Shown in pieces: positions 1 to 6,979 of a stretch of DNA of 64,000 bases (its first letter is position 1; the number at the start of each line of letters is the position of its first letter). Under the pieces are notes generated by a model. It searched no databases. It saw only the letters and a list, made by a program, of their open reading frames with translations, and was not told where the DNA came from. This stretch comes from Pseudonocardia thermophila. Its GTDB lineage: Bacteria > Actinomycetota > Actinomycetes > Mycobacteriales > Pseudonocardiaceae. The stretch lies in assembly GCF_900142365.1 (NCBI RefSeq), contig NZ_FRAP01000001.1, positions 421,149 to 485,148 on the forward strand, written 5' to 3'. Both the position numbers and the translations under genes were made by a program.

Positions 1-190
1 CCACCAGCATCCAGCCGCCCATCTGCAGGATGTAGCCGGTGTCGCCGGTGGCGATGCCCCTGTCGATGATGTCGGCGTTCAGGCTCGGCAGGTACAGCGA
101 GGCCATCGTGCCGACCAGCTGGAGCGCGACGACCGTCAGCAGCGCACCGGTGTAGGGGCGCAGGTAGGTGCGCAGGAGTCGGACGAGCAT
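1..190 (-). CDS. ABC transporter, fused permease/ATP-binding protein, N-terminal part only
   Basis: The reading frame starts with ATG at 190 and runs off the left edge, so only about 63 residues are visible. They begin MLVRLLRTYLRPY, followed by a hydrophobic stretch (GALLTVVALQLVGTMASLYL) and then LNADIIDRGIATGD. This is the usual start of a half-size ABC exporter of the MdlA/MdlB or SmdA/SmdB type: a first transmembrane helix leading into the ADIIDRGI motif. The ATP-binding domain would lie outside the window. It starts 4 bases after the stop of a TetR gene read in the same direction, so the pair is almost certainly one transcript and the exporter is probably controlled by that repressor. 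The substrate cannot be told from this fragment. Confidence 0.85.
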   Translation of the reverse strand, partial: MLVRLLRTYLRPYTGALLTVVALQLVGTMASLYLPSLNADIIDRGIATGDTGYILQMGGWMLV

Positions 191-194
191 GCGG

Positions 195-860
195 TCAGGT
201 CCCCCCGGTCGGGATGTAGTAGGTCGGGTGGTGGTCGGTCCGGCGGTGGTCCGCGCGGTCCTGGGCCGGCCCGTCGTCGCGGCGGCGGACGCCGTCGAGG
301 AGCGCGTCGACGATCTGCTCGGCCGACAGCGGGCGTCCCTGGCTGATCACCGGGTGCGTGCCGGAGAAGGTGAGCAGCCGCAGCAGGTGCGCGAGCTCCG
401 CGGGCGGCACCGTGAGCGCGTCGGCGTCGGGGGCGACGACGGCGGTCATCGCGGCCAGGAACGCCTCGTCGGTGCGCCGGCGCCGCTCGGCGGCCGGGCC
501 CTCGGTCGGCGGCCCCGTGAGCCCGAGCGCGGAGATGAGCAGGAACGCGCGGTGCAGGTGCCGGGCCACCACGTCGACCATCGCGACGAGCCGCTCGCGC
601 AGGGGCGTGGAGCGGTCGATCGCGGCCAGCTCGCGCAGGGCCGCCGTCGGGTCGAAGGCCTTCGCGACGGCAGCTTCCAGCAGGGCGTCCTTGTCGCGGA
701 AGACGGTGAAGATCGTGCCCTCGGCCACCCCGGCCGCCTCGGCGATGAGCCGGACAGTGACGCGGTGGCCGTGCTCGAAGAGCAGCGGCACGGTGGCGTC
801 GATGATCGCGGCGCGCCGCTCCTCGGGCGGCAGCCGCTCGGCGCGGCGGCGGGTGGGCAC
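195..860 (-). CDS. TetR-family transcriptional repressor of the adjacent ABC exporter
   Basis: 221 residues from a GTG start. An N-terminal TetR helix-turn-helix covers roughly residues 15-60 (RRAAIIDATVPLLFEHG, then VRLIAEAAGVAEGTIFTVFRDKDALL); the rest is a ligand-binding domain with a charged, probably disordered tail rich in Arg, Asp and His. The start is supported by a leaderless arrangement: TAGGGT (869-874, minus strand) lies 8 bases before the GTG, with no Shine-Dalgarno sequence. An 18-bp palindrome abuts this -10 box, so autorepression is likely. The ABC exporter follows after 4 bases, the usual arrangement for a TetR regulator of a drug or lipid exporter. The ligand is unknown. Confidence 0.9.
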   Translation of the reverse strand: MPTRRRAERLPPEERRAAIIDATVPLLFEHGHRVTVRLIAEAAGVAEGTIFTVFRDKDALLEAAVAKAFDPTAALRELAAIDRSTPLRERLVAMVDVVARHLHRAFLLISALGLTGPPTEGPAAERRRRTDEAFLAAMTAVVAPDADALTVPPAELAHLLRLLTFSGTHPVISQGRPLSAEQIVDALLDGVRRRDDGPAQDRADHRRTDHHPTYYIPTGGT

Positions 861-1231
861 GAGGCGCCACCCTAACTGAGTGCGCGCTCAGTAGCCACCT
901 GTTTTACCGGTCAGGCATCTGCGAGCCGCCCGGCGCAGACACGGGACCGTCGAGCCGAACGCCGTCCGCGACCATGCCGGCGTAGTCGTCCGATCGCTCA
1001 CCGTGATGGTGCACATGCACGTGCACCTAGGCCGTTCGGAGCAGTAGTTCACAGACGTTCAGCTCAAGGCGGACGAGTGGTCGCGCCCAGTGGTCGACGG
1101 AACGCGCCGAACGGCACGATCGGGTGACGGCGAGGCGTAGTCGGCACTGCTGTGAACGGGGAGTAGCGCCGCGGTCACGTCCCGGGTACCACAGAAGGCC
1201 CCCCTTGCCGGCGACCCTGAGAGGAACCACC
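861..1231. other. Intergenic region with two palindromes, no gene
   Basis: 371 bases between the divergent TetR gene and the Gly/Pro-rich protein gene. It holds the TetR operator (875-892) and a second near-palindrome, GGTGCACATGCACGTGCACC (1008-1027, 18 of 20 positions symmetric), about 205 bases upstream of the rightward gene. A Shine-Dalgarno-like GAGAGGAA precedes the GTG at 1232. I looked for a c-di-AMP riboswitch, common before actinobacterial cell-wall protein genes, and did not find its conserved blocks. Confidence 0.5.
875..892. promoter_or_regulatory. Palindromic TetR operator next to a leaderless -10 box
   Basis: ACTGAG-TGCGCG-CTCAGT is an 18-bp palindrome with perfect 6-bp arms. 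It begins one base upstream of the -10 box TAGGGT (869-874 on the minus strand), which is itself 8 bases from the GTG start at 860. A repressor bound here would block RNA polymerase directly. That the TetR protein encoded next door binds it is inference from position and symmetry. Confidence 0.75.
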
Positions 1232-2872
1232 GTGTCCACGCCCCGCCGACACTCGCGGAGCAAGCGGCCCGCCGCTCGCCCGGCTGAGGAGATCATCGTC
1301 CGCTGCGGAGGGCGGCCGGTGACGGCGGGGATCGCCGACGGCCCGCTGGTGTCGGTGGCGGAGCTGCTGCGCCGGGAGGGCCGCGGGCCGCACGCCGCGC
1401 CCGGCCCGCTCCGCCCGCGCACGCACCTGTCGGTCGAGGACCTCGAGCTCCTGCCGCCGCCCCCGCCCCGCCGGTCCATCCGCAAGGTGACCGTCGCGGC
1501 GAGCGCGTTCTTCGCGATCGGCGCGGTCGTCGGCCCGTCGGTGCTCGACGACGCCGCGCTCCCCCGCGCCGAGGCCGAGCGTCCTGCGGCCGACGCCGAG
1601 CGGGCCCGCAGCGCGCTCGCGCAGGGCGGTGGTTCGCGGTCCCCGCTCTCGACGCAGTTCCTGCCCGCCGGCGTGGAGGCGGTGCGCCTGGCCGGGGTCG
1701 TGGGCGACCTCGACGGGCCGGGCGACGGCTCCGGCGCCACCGGAGCTTCGGCGTTCGGTGCGACGACGCGCCCCGGCAGCCCGGTCGCGGGGTCCGGGCT
1801 CCCGGGTCTCCTCACGCCGGGTACGCCGGGGGTGGGCGGATCGGCTCCGGCCGCCCCCGGCTCCGGCACCCCCGGCGCGGGCGCGCCCGGCGGCCTGCCC
1901 GCGGGCACCCCCGTGGTCCCCGGGCTCGGCGGCGGCACCGGGGGCACCGGCGGCAGCGCCGACACCGGCGGCACCGGCGGCTCGACGGTGACCGTGCCGC
2001 TGCCCGGCGTGGAGACGCCCCCGGTGGGCGTCGGCCCGGTGGACGTCCCGCTGCCGGTGCTCCCGGTGATCGTCCCGGAGGTCACGGTCAGCCCGGGCGG
2101 GCTGAGCACGCCGGCGCTGTCGGTCGGGACGAACGACGGGGTGGGCGTGGCGACCTCCCCCGCCGCCGTCACCACGCCGGACATCGGCACGACCGGGGCG
2201 CAGGTGGGGCCGCTCGGCCTCGGCCCTGCCGAGGTCGTGCTGCCGGACATCGGCGTGAGCGGGCTCGGCGTGGGCGTCGACCGCGAGGGCGCGCAGATCG
2301 TGCTGCCCGATCTGGTCATCTCCCCCACCGCCGTACGCACCCCCGATCTCTCGGTGGCCGGCTCCCCGATCCCGCTGCCGGACGTGGAGCTGCCCGAGAT
2401 CGCGGTCGAGGACCTGGGGAAGAACCCGGTGAAGGCGGTCGGTACGACGGTCTCCGACACCGTGCGCGGCGCCGGGAAGACGGTCGGCGGGGTCGTCGAG
2501 GGCGTCGGCGGCACCGTCGAGGGGCTCGGCCGCGCGGTGACGAACCTGGTCGGCGGTGGATCGGCGACGAAGGCGAGCGCCGGCGCGGCGGCCGACGAGC
2601 CGGACGACACGAGGACGAACACCACCAAGGCGGAGTCCGGTTCGAAGGGCGACTCCGGCACGAAGGCCGCGGAGAAGGACACCGCGCAGAAGGACACCGC
2701 GCAGAAGGAGACCGCGCAGGAGGAGACGTCCTCCGCGAAGCAGGAGCGGTCCGCGAAGCCGTCGGGCGGCCTGGTGCAGGGCCTGACGGGCGCGCTGGCC
2801 GACACCGTCACGGGCACCACGGACGCCGTCGGCGGACTCCTCGACACCGTCACGGGCGGCGACGGGTCCTGA
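1232..2872 (+). CDS. Large Gly/Pro/Val-rich, probably exported or surface-anchored protein of unknown function
   Basis: 546 residues from GTG, chosen because GAGAGGAA stands 4-10 bases upstream; an in-frame start further 5' has no such site. About 80 basic N-terminal residues (STPRRHSRSKRP) precede one hydrophobic segment near residues 90-110 (VTVAASAFFAIGAVVGPSVL), which could be a signal anchor. A low-complexity region follows: Gly/Pro/Ala/Thr around residues 170-255 with GGTGGT runs, then Val/Pro/Leu-rich pseudo-repeats built on PDIG, PDLV, PDLS and PDVE, then an amphipathic GVVEGVGGTVEGLG type segment, a Lys/Glu/Thr stretch with KDTAQ repeats, and a C-terminal copy of the LADTVTGTTDAVGGLLDTV type. 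No enzymatic domain is recognisable. Proteins with this texture are common in actinobacteria and presumed extracytoplasmic; the function is unknown. Confidence 0.75.
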   Translation: MSTPRRHSRSKRPAARPAEEIIVRCGGRPVTAGIADGPLVSVAELLRREGRGPHAAPGPLRPRTHLSVEDLELLPPPPPRRSIRKVTVAASAFFAIGAVVGPSVLDDAALPRAEAERPAADAERARSALAQGGGSRSPLSTQFLPAGVEAVRLAGVVGDLDGPGDGSGATGASAFGATTRPGSPVAGSGLPGLLTPGTPGVGGSAPAAPGSGTPGAGAPGGLPAGTPVVPGLGGGTGGTGGSADTGGTGGSTVTVPLPGVETPPVGVGPVDVPLPVLPVIVPEVTVSPGGLSTPALSVGTNDGVGVATSPAAVTTPDIGTTGAQVGPLGLGPAEVVLPDIGVSGLGVGVDREGAQIVLPDLVISPTAVRTPDLSVAGSPIPLPDVELPEIAVEDLGKNPVKAVGTTVSDTVRGAGKTVGGVVEGVGGTVEGLGRAVTNLVGGGSATKASAGAAADEPDDTRTNTTKAESGSKGDSGTKAAEKDTAQKDTAQKETAQEETSSAKQERSAKPSGGLVQGLTGALADTVTGTTDAVGGLLDTVTGGDGS

Positions 2873-3019
2873 GTCCCCGGCCACCGTTCGCTGTGTCCTC
2901 CGCCACTGCACGACCGGCGCGCAGCGCTGCCGCGATGCTCCCGATCGGCGGCTGCGCGGCATAGAGTCGGGCCGGCGGAGTTTCCAACGTCGGCCGCCGC
3001 AGTGAGAGGAAGGAGCCGC

Positions 3020-3373
3020 ATGGCTGACCAGCAGGTCCGGATGGTGGTCCTGTCGACGGACAACCTCGACGAGTCGATCAAGTTCTACACCGAGACCCTC
3101 GGCTTCGCGCTGAAGTTCCGCGACGGGGCGCACTTCGCCGCCCTCGACGGCGGCTCGGTGACGCTCGCGCTGGCGACGTCGGTCGACCACCCGATCCCGG
3201 GCCAGGTGGTCGTCGGGATCAAGACCGACGACGTCGACGCCGCGGCCAAGGCCATCGAGGAGAACGGCGGCGGCATCGTGAAGGGCCCGTACGACGACGC
3301 CCACGAGCGCCGTGCGGTCGTCTACGACAACAAGGGCAACGGCCTCGTCTTCTACAAGCCGCTGCAGCGGTGA
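3020..3373 (+). CDS. VOC (glyoxalase/bleomycin resistance/dioxygenase) superfamily protein
   Basis: 117 residues, the normal length of a single VOC module of two beta-alpha-beta-beta-beta units. The first unit has the typical VVLSTDNLDESIKFYTETLGF; the second has VDDVDAAAKAIEENGGGIV and ends RRAVVYDNKGNGLVFYK. AGGAAGGA ends 5 bases before the ATG. These proteins usually bind a divalent metal and act on small electrophiles, antibiotics or aromatics. The ligand residues are not clear enough to predict a reaction. The gene lies 55 bases upstream of the radical SAM gene in the same direction and may be co-transcribed with it. Confidence 0.85.
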   Translation: MADQQVRMVVLSTDNLDESIKFYTETLGFALKFRDGAHFAALDGGSVTLALATSVDHPIPGQVVVGIKTDDVDAAAKAIEENGGGIVKGPYDDAHERRAVVYDNKGNGLVFYKPLQR

Positions 3374-3428
3374 CGATCACGTCGATCGGTCGCCGGCGGG
3401 CGCGTCGGTGCGGGGCGTCCAGGGCCTG

Positions 3429-4547
3429 ATGGCGCACGCGGGCGATGGGGCGGCGCGGCTGCGCCCGGTGCCGAGCGCGGTCGTGATGCAACCGACCACG
3501 ACGTGCAACCTGGCCTGCGACTACTGCTACCTGCCGGCCAGGCCGAACCAGCACATGGCACCGGCGGTGGCGCACCGCGTCGCCGCCGCCGTCAACCGGT
3601 GGGTCGGCGACGGGCACCTGGTCCGCGTGTTCTGGCACTGCGGCGAACCGCTCGTCGCCGGCCGCGACCGGCTGGCGGACCTCATGGCTCCCTTCGCGGC
3701 GTCGGTGGTGCACGGCGTGCAGACGAACGCGACCCTCATCGACGACCGCTGGTGCGAGTTCTTCCTCGACCGCGGGATCGAGGTGTCGATCAGCATCGAC
3801 GGCCCCGAGGAGCTCGACGTCCATCGCGTGCAGCGCGGCGGCCGGCCCGCGCATTCGCGCATCATGGCCGGCATCGCCGCGCTGCGGCGCAACGACGTGC
3901 CGTTCGGGGCGCTGGCGGTCGTCACCGATCCCACGCCGGACGCCGCGCGCCGCCTCTACGACTTCTTCGCCGATCTCGGCGCCCGCCGGCTCGGCGTCTC
4001 CCTGCAGCAGTCCCTCTCCCCCACCCGGTGCCCGCGCGACGGCGCGGACTACGAGGAGTTCTGGCTGGCCCTGCTCGAGGCCTGGCTCGACAACCCCGTG
4101 GTGCGCATCCGCGAGATCGACCACTGCATCGACGACGCGTTCCGGCTGCTCAACGACCCGGAGCGGAACGGTGCGGCGGACGTCGATCCGCTGCCCGCCG
4201 TCGGGTGGGACGGCGAGGTCGTGCTGACCGCGCCCGAGCTGCTCGGCCTCCGCGGGCCGGATGACCTGCCGTTCAGCAGCGGCAACGTGCTGGAGACCCC
4301 GCTCGACGCCATCATCGCGACCGCCGCCGAGCGCAGCCCGTGGCTCGCCGCGCACCTCGCTGCGGCGCAGGAGTGCCTGGACACCTGCCCCTACGGCGCG
4401 ATCTGCCCGGGCCCCTCGCCGGCTCCGTCGTGGTTCGAGACGGGCACGCTCACCACGGGTCCGACCGAGCACTGCCGCGGCGCGGTCATCGCGGCCGCCG
4501 AGGCGATCACGCTACCCCTGCTGCGCCGCGCCGCTCGCCCCGCCTGA
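3429..4547 (+). CDS. Radical SAM/SPASM peptide maturase, GrrM/OscB-AmcB-like (cyclophane-forming type)
   Basis: 372 residues from ATG 3429; a GTG at 3408 is also possible. The radical SAM cluster motif is C26-x3-C30-x2-C33 within TTTCNLACDYCYLP. The C-terminal auxiliary-cluster region has C316, C320, C326 and C349 (ECLDTCPYGAICPG ... EHCRGAV), preceded by GWDGEVVLTAPELLG, which resembles the pattern of GrrM/OscB maturases. Characterised relatives install C-C cyclophane crosslinks between aromatic rings and neighbouring residues of ribosomal peptides, and precursor genes normally sit next door. Here the upstream gene is a VOC protein and the downstream gene is convergent (36 bases of overlap at the 3' ends). 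No small peptide gene with a repeated aromatic core is visible within about 500 bases on either side. An iron-sulfur SAM enzyme is near certain; the cyclophane assignment is by motif only. Confidence 0.8.
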   Translation: MAHAGDGAARLRPVPSAVVMQPTTTCNLACDYCYLPARPNQHMAPAVAHRVAAAVNRWVGDGHLVRVFWHCGEPLVAGRDRLADLMAPFAASVVHGVQTNATLIDDRWCEFFLDRGIEVSISIDGPEELDVHRVQRGGRPAHSRIMAGIAALRRNDVPFGALAVVTDPTPDAARRLYDFFADLGARRLGVSLQQSLSPTRCPRDGADYEEFWLALLEAWLDNPVVRIREIDHCIDDAFRLLNDPERNGAADVDPLPAVGWDGEVVLTAPELLGLRGPDDLPFSSGNVLETPLDAIIATAAERSPWLAAHLAAAQECLDTCPYGAICPGPSPAPSWFETGTLTTGPTEHCRGAVIAAAEAITLPLLRRAARPA

Positions 4548-5153
4548 ACCCGCCCCCGGATCCATCGAGACGTCTTCGAGGACGACCTTCCGGCAGCTCG
4601 CGGAGCAGAACGCGTGCTGCACGCCGTCGTGGATGAGGGTGATCGTCGCGGTCGCTCGGTCGACGACCATGCCGCAGACCGGATCGATCGCGCCGCCCGT
4701 CGGCGCCGTGCGCTCGTCGTCGACGCCGCGGTATCCGCCGGTCATCAGCCGGGTGAGCGCGCTGGTGGTGGCCCGGCCGAGCGTGCCCACGTGGTGCTCG
4801 CGGAGCCCGATGAGCTGCGCGACGCAGTGCGGTTCGCGGCGCAGCCGGGTGGGATCGGGTTCAGTGCCGGCGATCGCGTCGGTGATCAGCGGGACGACGG
4901 TCCGTGCGAACTCCGCGGTGGCCCACGCCCCGGGCACCGTGACCCGCACGAGGTAGCGCGGGCCCGCAGGACCGCCGGTGGCCCAGGCACGGGGCCGCCC
5001 GACCAGCACGTGGATGAGCTCGCGCGCCGATTCGATCGTCGACTCCGGGGTCTGCTCGGCCTCGGTGAGCGCCCGCAGCAGGCGGTCGGCGAGGTCGTGC
5101 TCCTGCTCGACGGTCATCGGGCGGCCGGCGACGGATACCTCGACGGTCATCAT
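4512..5153 (-). CDS. Two-domain protein with a C-terminal YHS domain
   Basis: 213 residues. The N-terminal ~140 residues (MTVEVSVAGRP ... YLVRVTVPGAWATAEFARTVVPLITDAIA) resemble the tautomerase-like fold in pattern, but I cannot assign a catalytic residue. Residues ~160-195 form a YHS domain: DPVCGMVVDRATATI, then FCSASCRKVV, a metal-binding module found in copper/metal-handling proteins and some monooxygenase subunits. The ATG overlaps the stop of the upstream thioredoxin-fold gene as ATGA, so translation is coupled. The 3' end overlaps the convergent radical SAM gene by 36 bases. A role in metal or thiol stress, together with the upstream protein, is inference. Confidence 0.7.
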   Translation of the reverse strand: MMTVEVSVAGRPMTVEQEHDLADRLLRALTEAEQTPESTIESARELIHVLVGRPRAWATGGPAGPRYLVRVTVPGAWATAEFARTVVPLITDAIAGTEPDPTRLRREPHCVAQLIGLREHHVGTLGRATTSALTRLMTGGYRGVDDERTAPTGGAIDPVCGMVVDRATATITLIHDGVQHAFCSASCRKVVLEDVSMDPGAGSGGASGAAQQG

Positions 5154-5707
5154 GAGCGGTCCCGGGTGGCCTCCGGCACGAGCGCGAGCAGCTCGTCCAC
5201 CGACCACCGGTCGTCGACGTGCGCGCCGAGCTTGCTCGCCAGCACGCGCCCGTCCGGCGCGACGAGGTAGTCGGCGGGCAGCCCCAGCCGTCCGCCGTCG
5301 GGGCGCAGCGGTGGGGCGGGGCGGCCGTCGCCGATGGCGCGCACCTCGTGCCGGACCGCCCGCGCGATGGCTCGCCAGCCTCGGGGATCGAGCAGGGAGC
5401 GCAGCCCGTGCTCGACCCCGAACTCGCGGTACAGCCGGCGTTCGGGATCGGCCACGACGTCGAGCGGCAGGTCGGCGGTGTAGGGCAGCAGCGCGTCGGC
5501 GCGGGAGTGGAACAGGACCACCTCGCGGATGCCGGCGGCCTCGATCTCGTCGAGGCGCCGGACGACCGACCGCAGGTGCAGATGACAGACGGGACAGCCG
5601 GCGAAGCGGCGGAACTGCAGGTGGACGAGGCGGTCCGGGTCGGGAACCGGTATCCGTGCCCCGGTCACGGTGATGAGGGTGCGGGCGGGAACGGTCGTGA
5701 TCGGCAT
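5150..5707 (-). CDS. AhpC/TSA-type thioredoxin-fold (peroxiredoxin-like) protein
   Basis: 185 residues. After a short N-terminal beta strand it has HLQFRRFAGCPVCHLHLRSVVRRLDEIEAAG, a thioredoxin-fold active-site helix with a CPVC motif, followed by VVLFHSRADALLPY, VVADPERRLYREFGV and the cis-Pro region LPADYLVAPDGRVLASKLG. This matches the peroxiredoxin-like (Prx-like2, AhpC/TSA) group seen in actinobacteria. It is the first gene of a two-gene unit with the YHS protein and is divergent from a TetR gene across 69 bases carrying two GTAC-N3-GTAC sites, so it is probably repressed by that TetR protein. The substrate is unknown; disulfide or peroxide chemistry is likely. Confidence 0.8.
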   Translation of the reverse strand: MPITTVPARTLITVTGARIPVPDPDRLVHLQFRRFAGCPVCHLHLRSVVRRLDEIEAAGIREVVLFHSRADALLPYTADLPLDVVADPERRLYREFGVEHGLRSLLDPRGWRAIARAVRHEVRAIGDGRPAPPLRPDGGRLGLPADYLVAPDGRVLASKLGAHVDDRWSVDELLALVPEATRDRS

Positions 5708-5724
5708 GCCGAGCTCCTGTTCGA

Positions 5725-5765
5725 GTACAACGTACGCCTACAGCAAGTATGCGCGTACCTTGTAC
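5725..5765. promoter_or_regulatory. Two GTAC-N3-GTAC operator sites forming a larger inverted repeat
   Basis: GTACAACGTACGC (5725-5737) and GCGTACCTTGTAC (5753-5765) are inverted copies with 12 of 13 positions matching. Each half contains its own small palindrome, GTACAACGTAC (5725-5735) and GTACCTTGTAC (5755-5765), with centres 30 bases apart, about three helical turns. The right site overlaps the leaderless -10 box TACGCT (5763-5768) of the TetR gene. Two repressor dimers on the same DNA face controlling both divergent genes is inference. Confidence 0.75.
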
Positions 5766-5776
5766 GCTGTCAATTC

Positions 5777-6388
5777 GTGCCGCGCCCCCGCTCCCTCTCG
5801 GCCGACCAGCTCGTCGGTGCCGCGCTCGCCGTCGTCGACCGCGACGGGCTCTCCGCGCTGACGATGCGCGCCGTCGCCCGCGAGCTCGGCGTCGCGACGA
5901 TGGGCCTGTACCGCTACGTCGCCGACCGGCAGGCCCTGGAGGTGCTGGTCGTGGACCACGTGTTCCGGTCGGTGGACCTCGATCTGCCGGACGGGCCGTG
6001 GCAGGACAAGATCCGAGTGCTGCTCGACAGGGTCCGGGTCGCGGTCGCCCGGCACCCGGGCCTCGTGCCGCTCGTGCTGCGGCACCGCCAGGCCGCACCG
6101 AGCTCGCTGCGGCTCATCGAGACGATGCTCGCCGTGCTCACCGACGCGGGCCTGTCCGGGACCGATCGCGTCGTCGCGCAGCGCACGCTCGTCGGGTACC
6201 TGCTGGGGTTCCTGCAGAACGAGCACTTCGCCGCGCTCTCCGGTCCCGGCACGATCGTGCTGTCCGAGCTGCCCGCCGACGAGTACCCGCTGCTCGCCCG
6301 GACCGCGACGGACGCCCGGGCGGTGCCGCCCGACGAGGAGTTCCGCCGCGGTCTCGGCATCGTGCTGCGCGGTCTCACCGCCACCTGA
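5777..6388 (+). CDS. TetR-family transcriptional regulator
   Basis: 203 residues from GTG 5777, chosen because TACGCT (5763-5768) lies 8 bases upstream with no ribosome binding site between, a leaderless arrangement. The N-terminal helix-turn-helix is LSADQLVGAALAVVDRDG followed by MRAVARELGVATMGLYRYVADRQAL. The C-terminal domain (residues ~75-200) resembles the TetR_C group of tetracycline-type repressors. It is divergent from the peroxiredoxin-like/YHS pair, with paired palindromes between the two genes, so it probably represses itself and that pair. Its 3' end overlaps the opposite-strand small gene by 14 bases. Confidence 0.9.
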   Translation: MPRPRSLSADQLVGAALAVVDRDGLSALTMRAVARELGVATMGLYRYVADRQALEVLVVDHVFRSVDLDLPDGPWQDKIRVLLDRVRVAVARHPGLVPLVLRHRQAAPSSLRLIETMLAVLTDAGLSGTDRVVAQRTLVGYLLGFLQNEHFAALSGPGTIVLSELPADEYPLLARTATDARAVPPDEEFRRGLGIVLRGLTAT

Positions 6389-6644
6389 ACCGGACGACCC
6401 GCACGCGGGTGGGCGAGGTGGCCCGGGCGGCCTCTCGGACGCGGCGGGCGTGAGCGGCCGCGGCGTGCAGCTCGCGGCGGTGCTCGGCGGCGATCGCGCT
6501 GGTCAGAAGGTGGTCGTCATGGCTGCCGTGCTCGTCGGCGCGGGCTGGCGGGACATCCGTGGCGACCGCGGAACGACCACGGAAGCCACCACCGAATCCA
6601 CTGCTGAACCCCGTACTGAAGCCACCACCGGGCGGGCAGCTCAC
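6375..6644 (-). CDS. Small Gly/Phe- and His-rich protein of unknown function, coupled to the LuxR-type gene
   Basis: 89 residues from GTG 6644, which overlaps the stop codon of the upstream gene as GTGA; that coupling and the codon use are the main reasons to believe it is real. The N-terminus is a short Gly/Phe repeat (GGGFSTGFSSGFGGGFRG). The middle has HGSHDDHLL, and the C-terminal half is a basic, Ala-rich probable helix (EHRRELHAAAAHARRVREAARA) ending VRVVRFRWR. There is no signal peptide or known domain. It overlaps the convergent TetR gene by 14 bases. I do not recognise it; it could be a partner of the small helix-turn-helix protein. Confidence 0.5.
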   Translation of the reverse strand: MSCPPGGGFSTGFSSGFGGGFRGRSAVATDVPPARADEHGSHDDHLLTSAIAAEHRRELHAAAAHARRVREAARATSPTRVRVVRFRWR

Positions 6645-6895
6645 CCCACGAGCCGGGACGGCACCTCTGCGGGACCGTCGGCGCGCTCGCCCACCAGCTC
6701 GGCCGCCAGCGCCGCCGGCGCGCGCCGGTCCGCCGCGCCGAGCTTGCGCAGCAGCGACGACACGTGGCTCTCGACCGTGCGGACGGAGATGAACGACCGG
6801 GCCGCGCTCTCGGCGTTCGACAGGCGCTCCCCCAGCGCAGCGAGGACCTCACCCTCGCGCGCGCAGACCACCTCCCGGATTCCCCCCGCCGGCAC
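6641..6895 (-). CDS. Stand-alone LuxR-type helix-turn-helix protein
   Basis: 84 residues from GTG 6895. Almost the whole protein is a GerE/LuxR DNA-binding domain: REGEVLAALGERLSNAESAARSFIS followed by VRTVESHVSSLLRKLGAADR, the canonical four-helix unit with the recognition helix in TVESHVSSLLRKL. There is no receiver, ATPase or sensor domain, so it is either an orphan regulator such as a short GerE-like protein or a fragment of a larger gene; upstream sequence in the same direction shows no remnant of a longer protein. It is followed with a GTGA overlap by the 89-residue gene and is divergent from the SIMPL lipoprotein across 84 bases. Confidence 0.7.
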   Translation of the reverse strand: MPAGGIREVVCAREGEVLAALGERLSNAESAARSFISVRTVESHVSSLLRKLGAADRRAPAALAAELVGERADGPAEVPSRLVG

Positions 6896-6979
6896 GAGAC
6901 CATTCTGCCCGGCGGACCAACGCGATCGAGGACTCGATCCGTCCGGTACGCGCGGACCGACGACGAGGGAGACGAGACG

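Noticed and set aside
901..1231. c-di-AMP (ydaO-type) riboswitch upstream of the Gly/Pro-rich exported protein
   Set aside because: The conserved GGGAG and CCGAATCC-like blocks and the expected pairing are not found.
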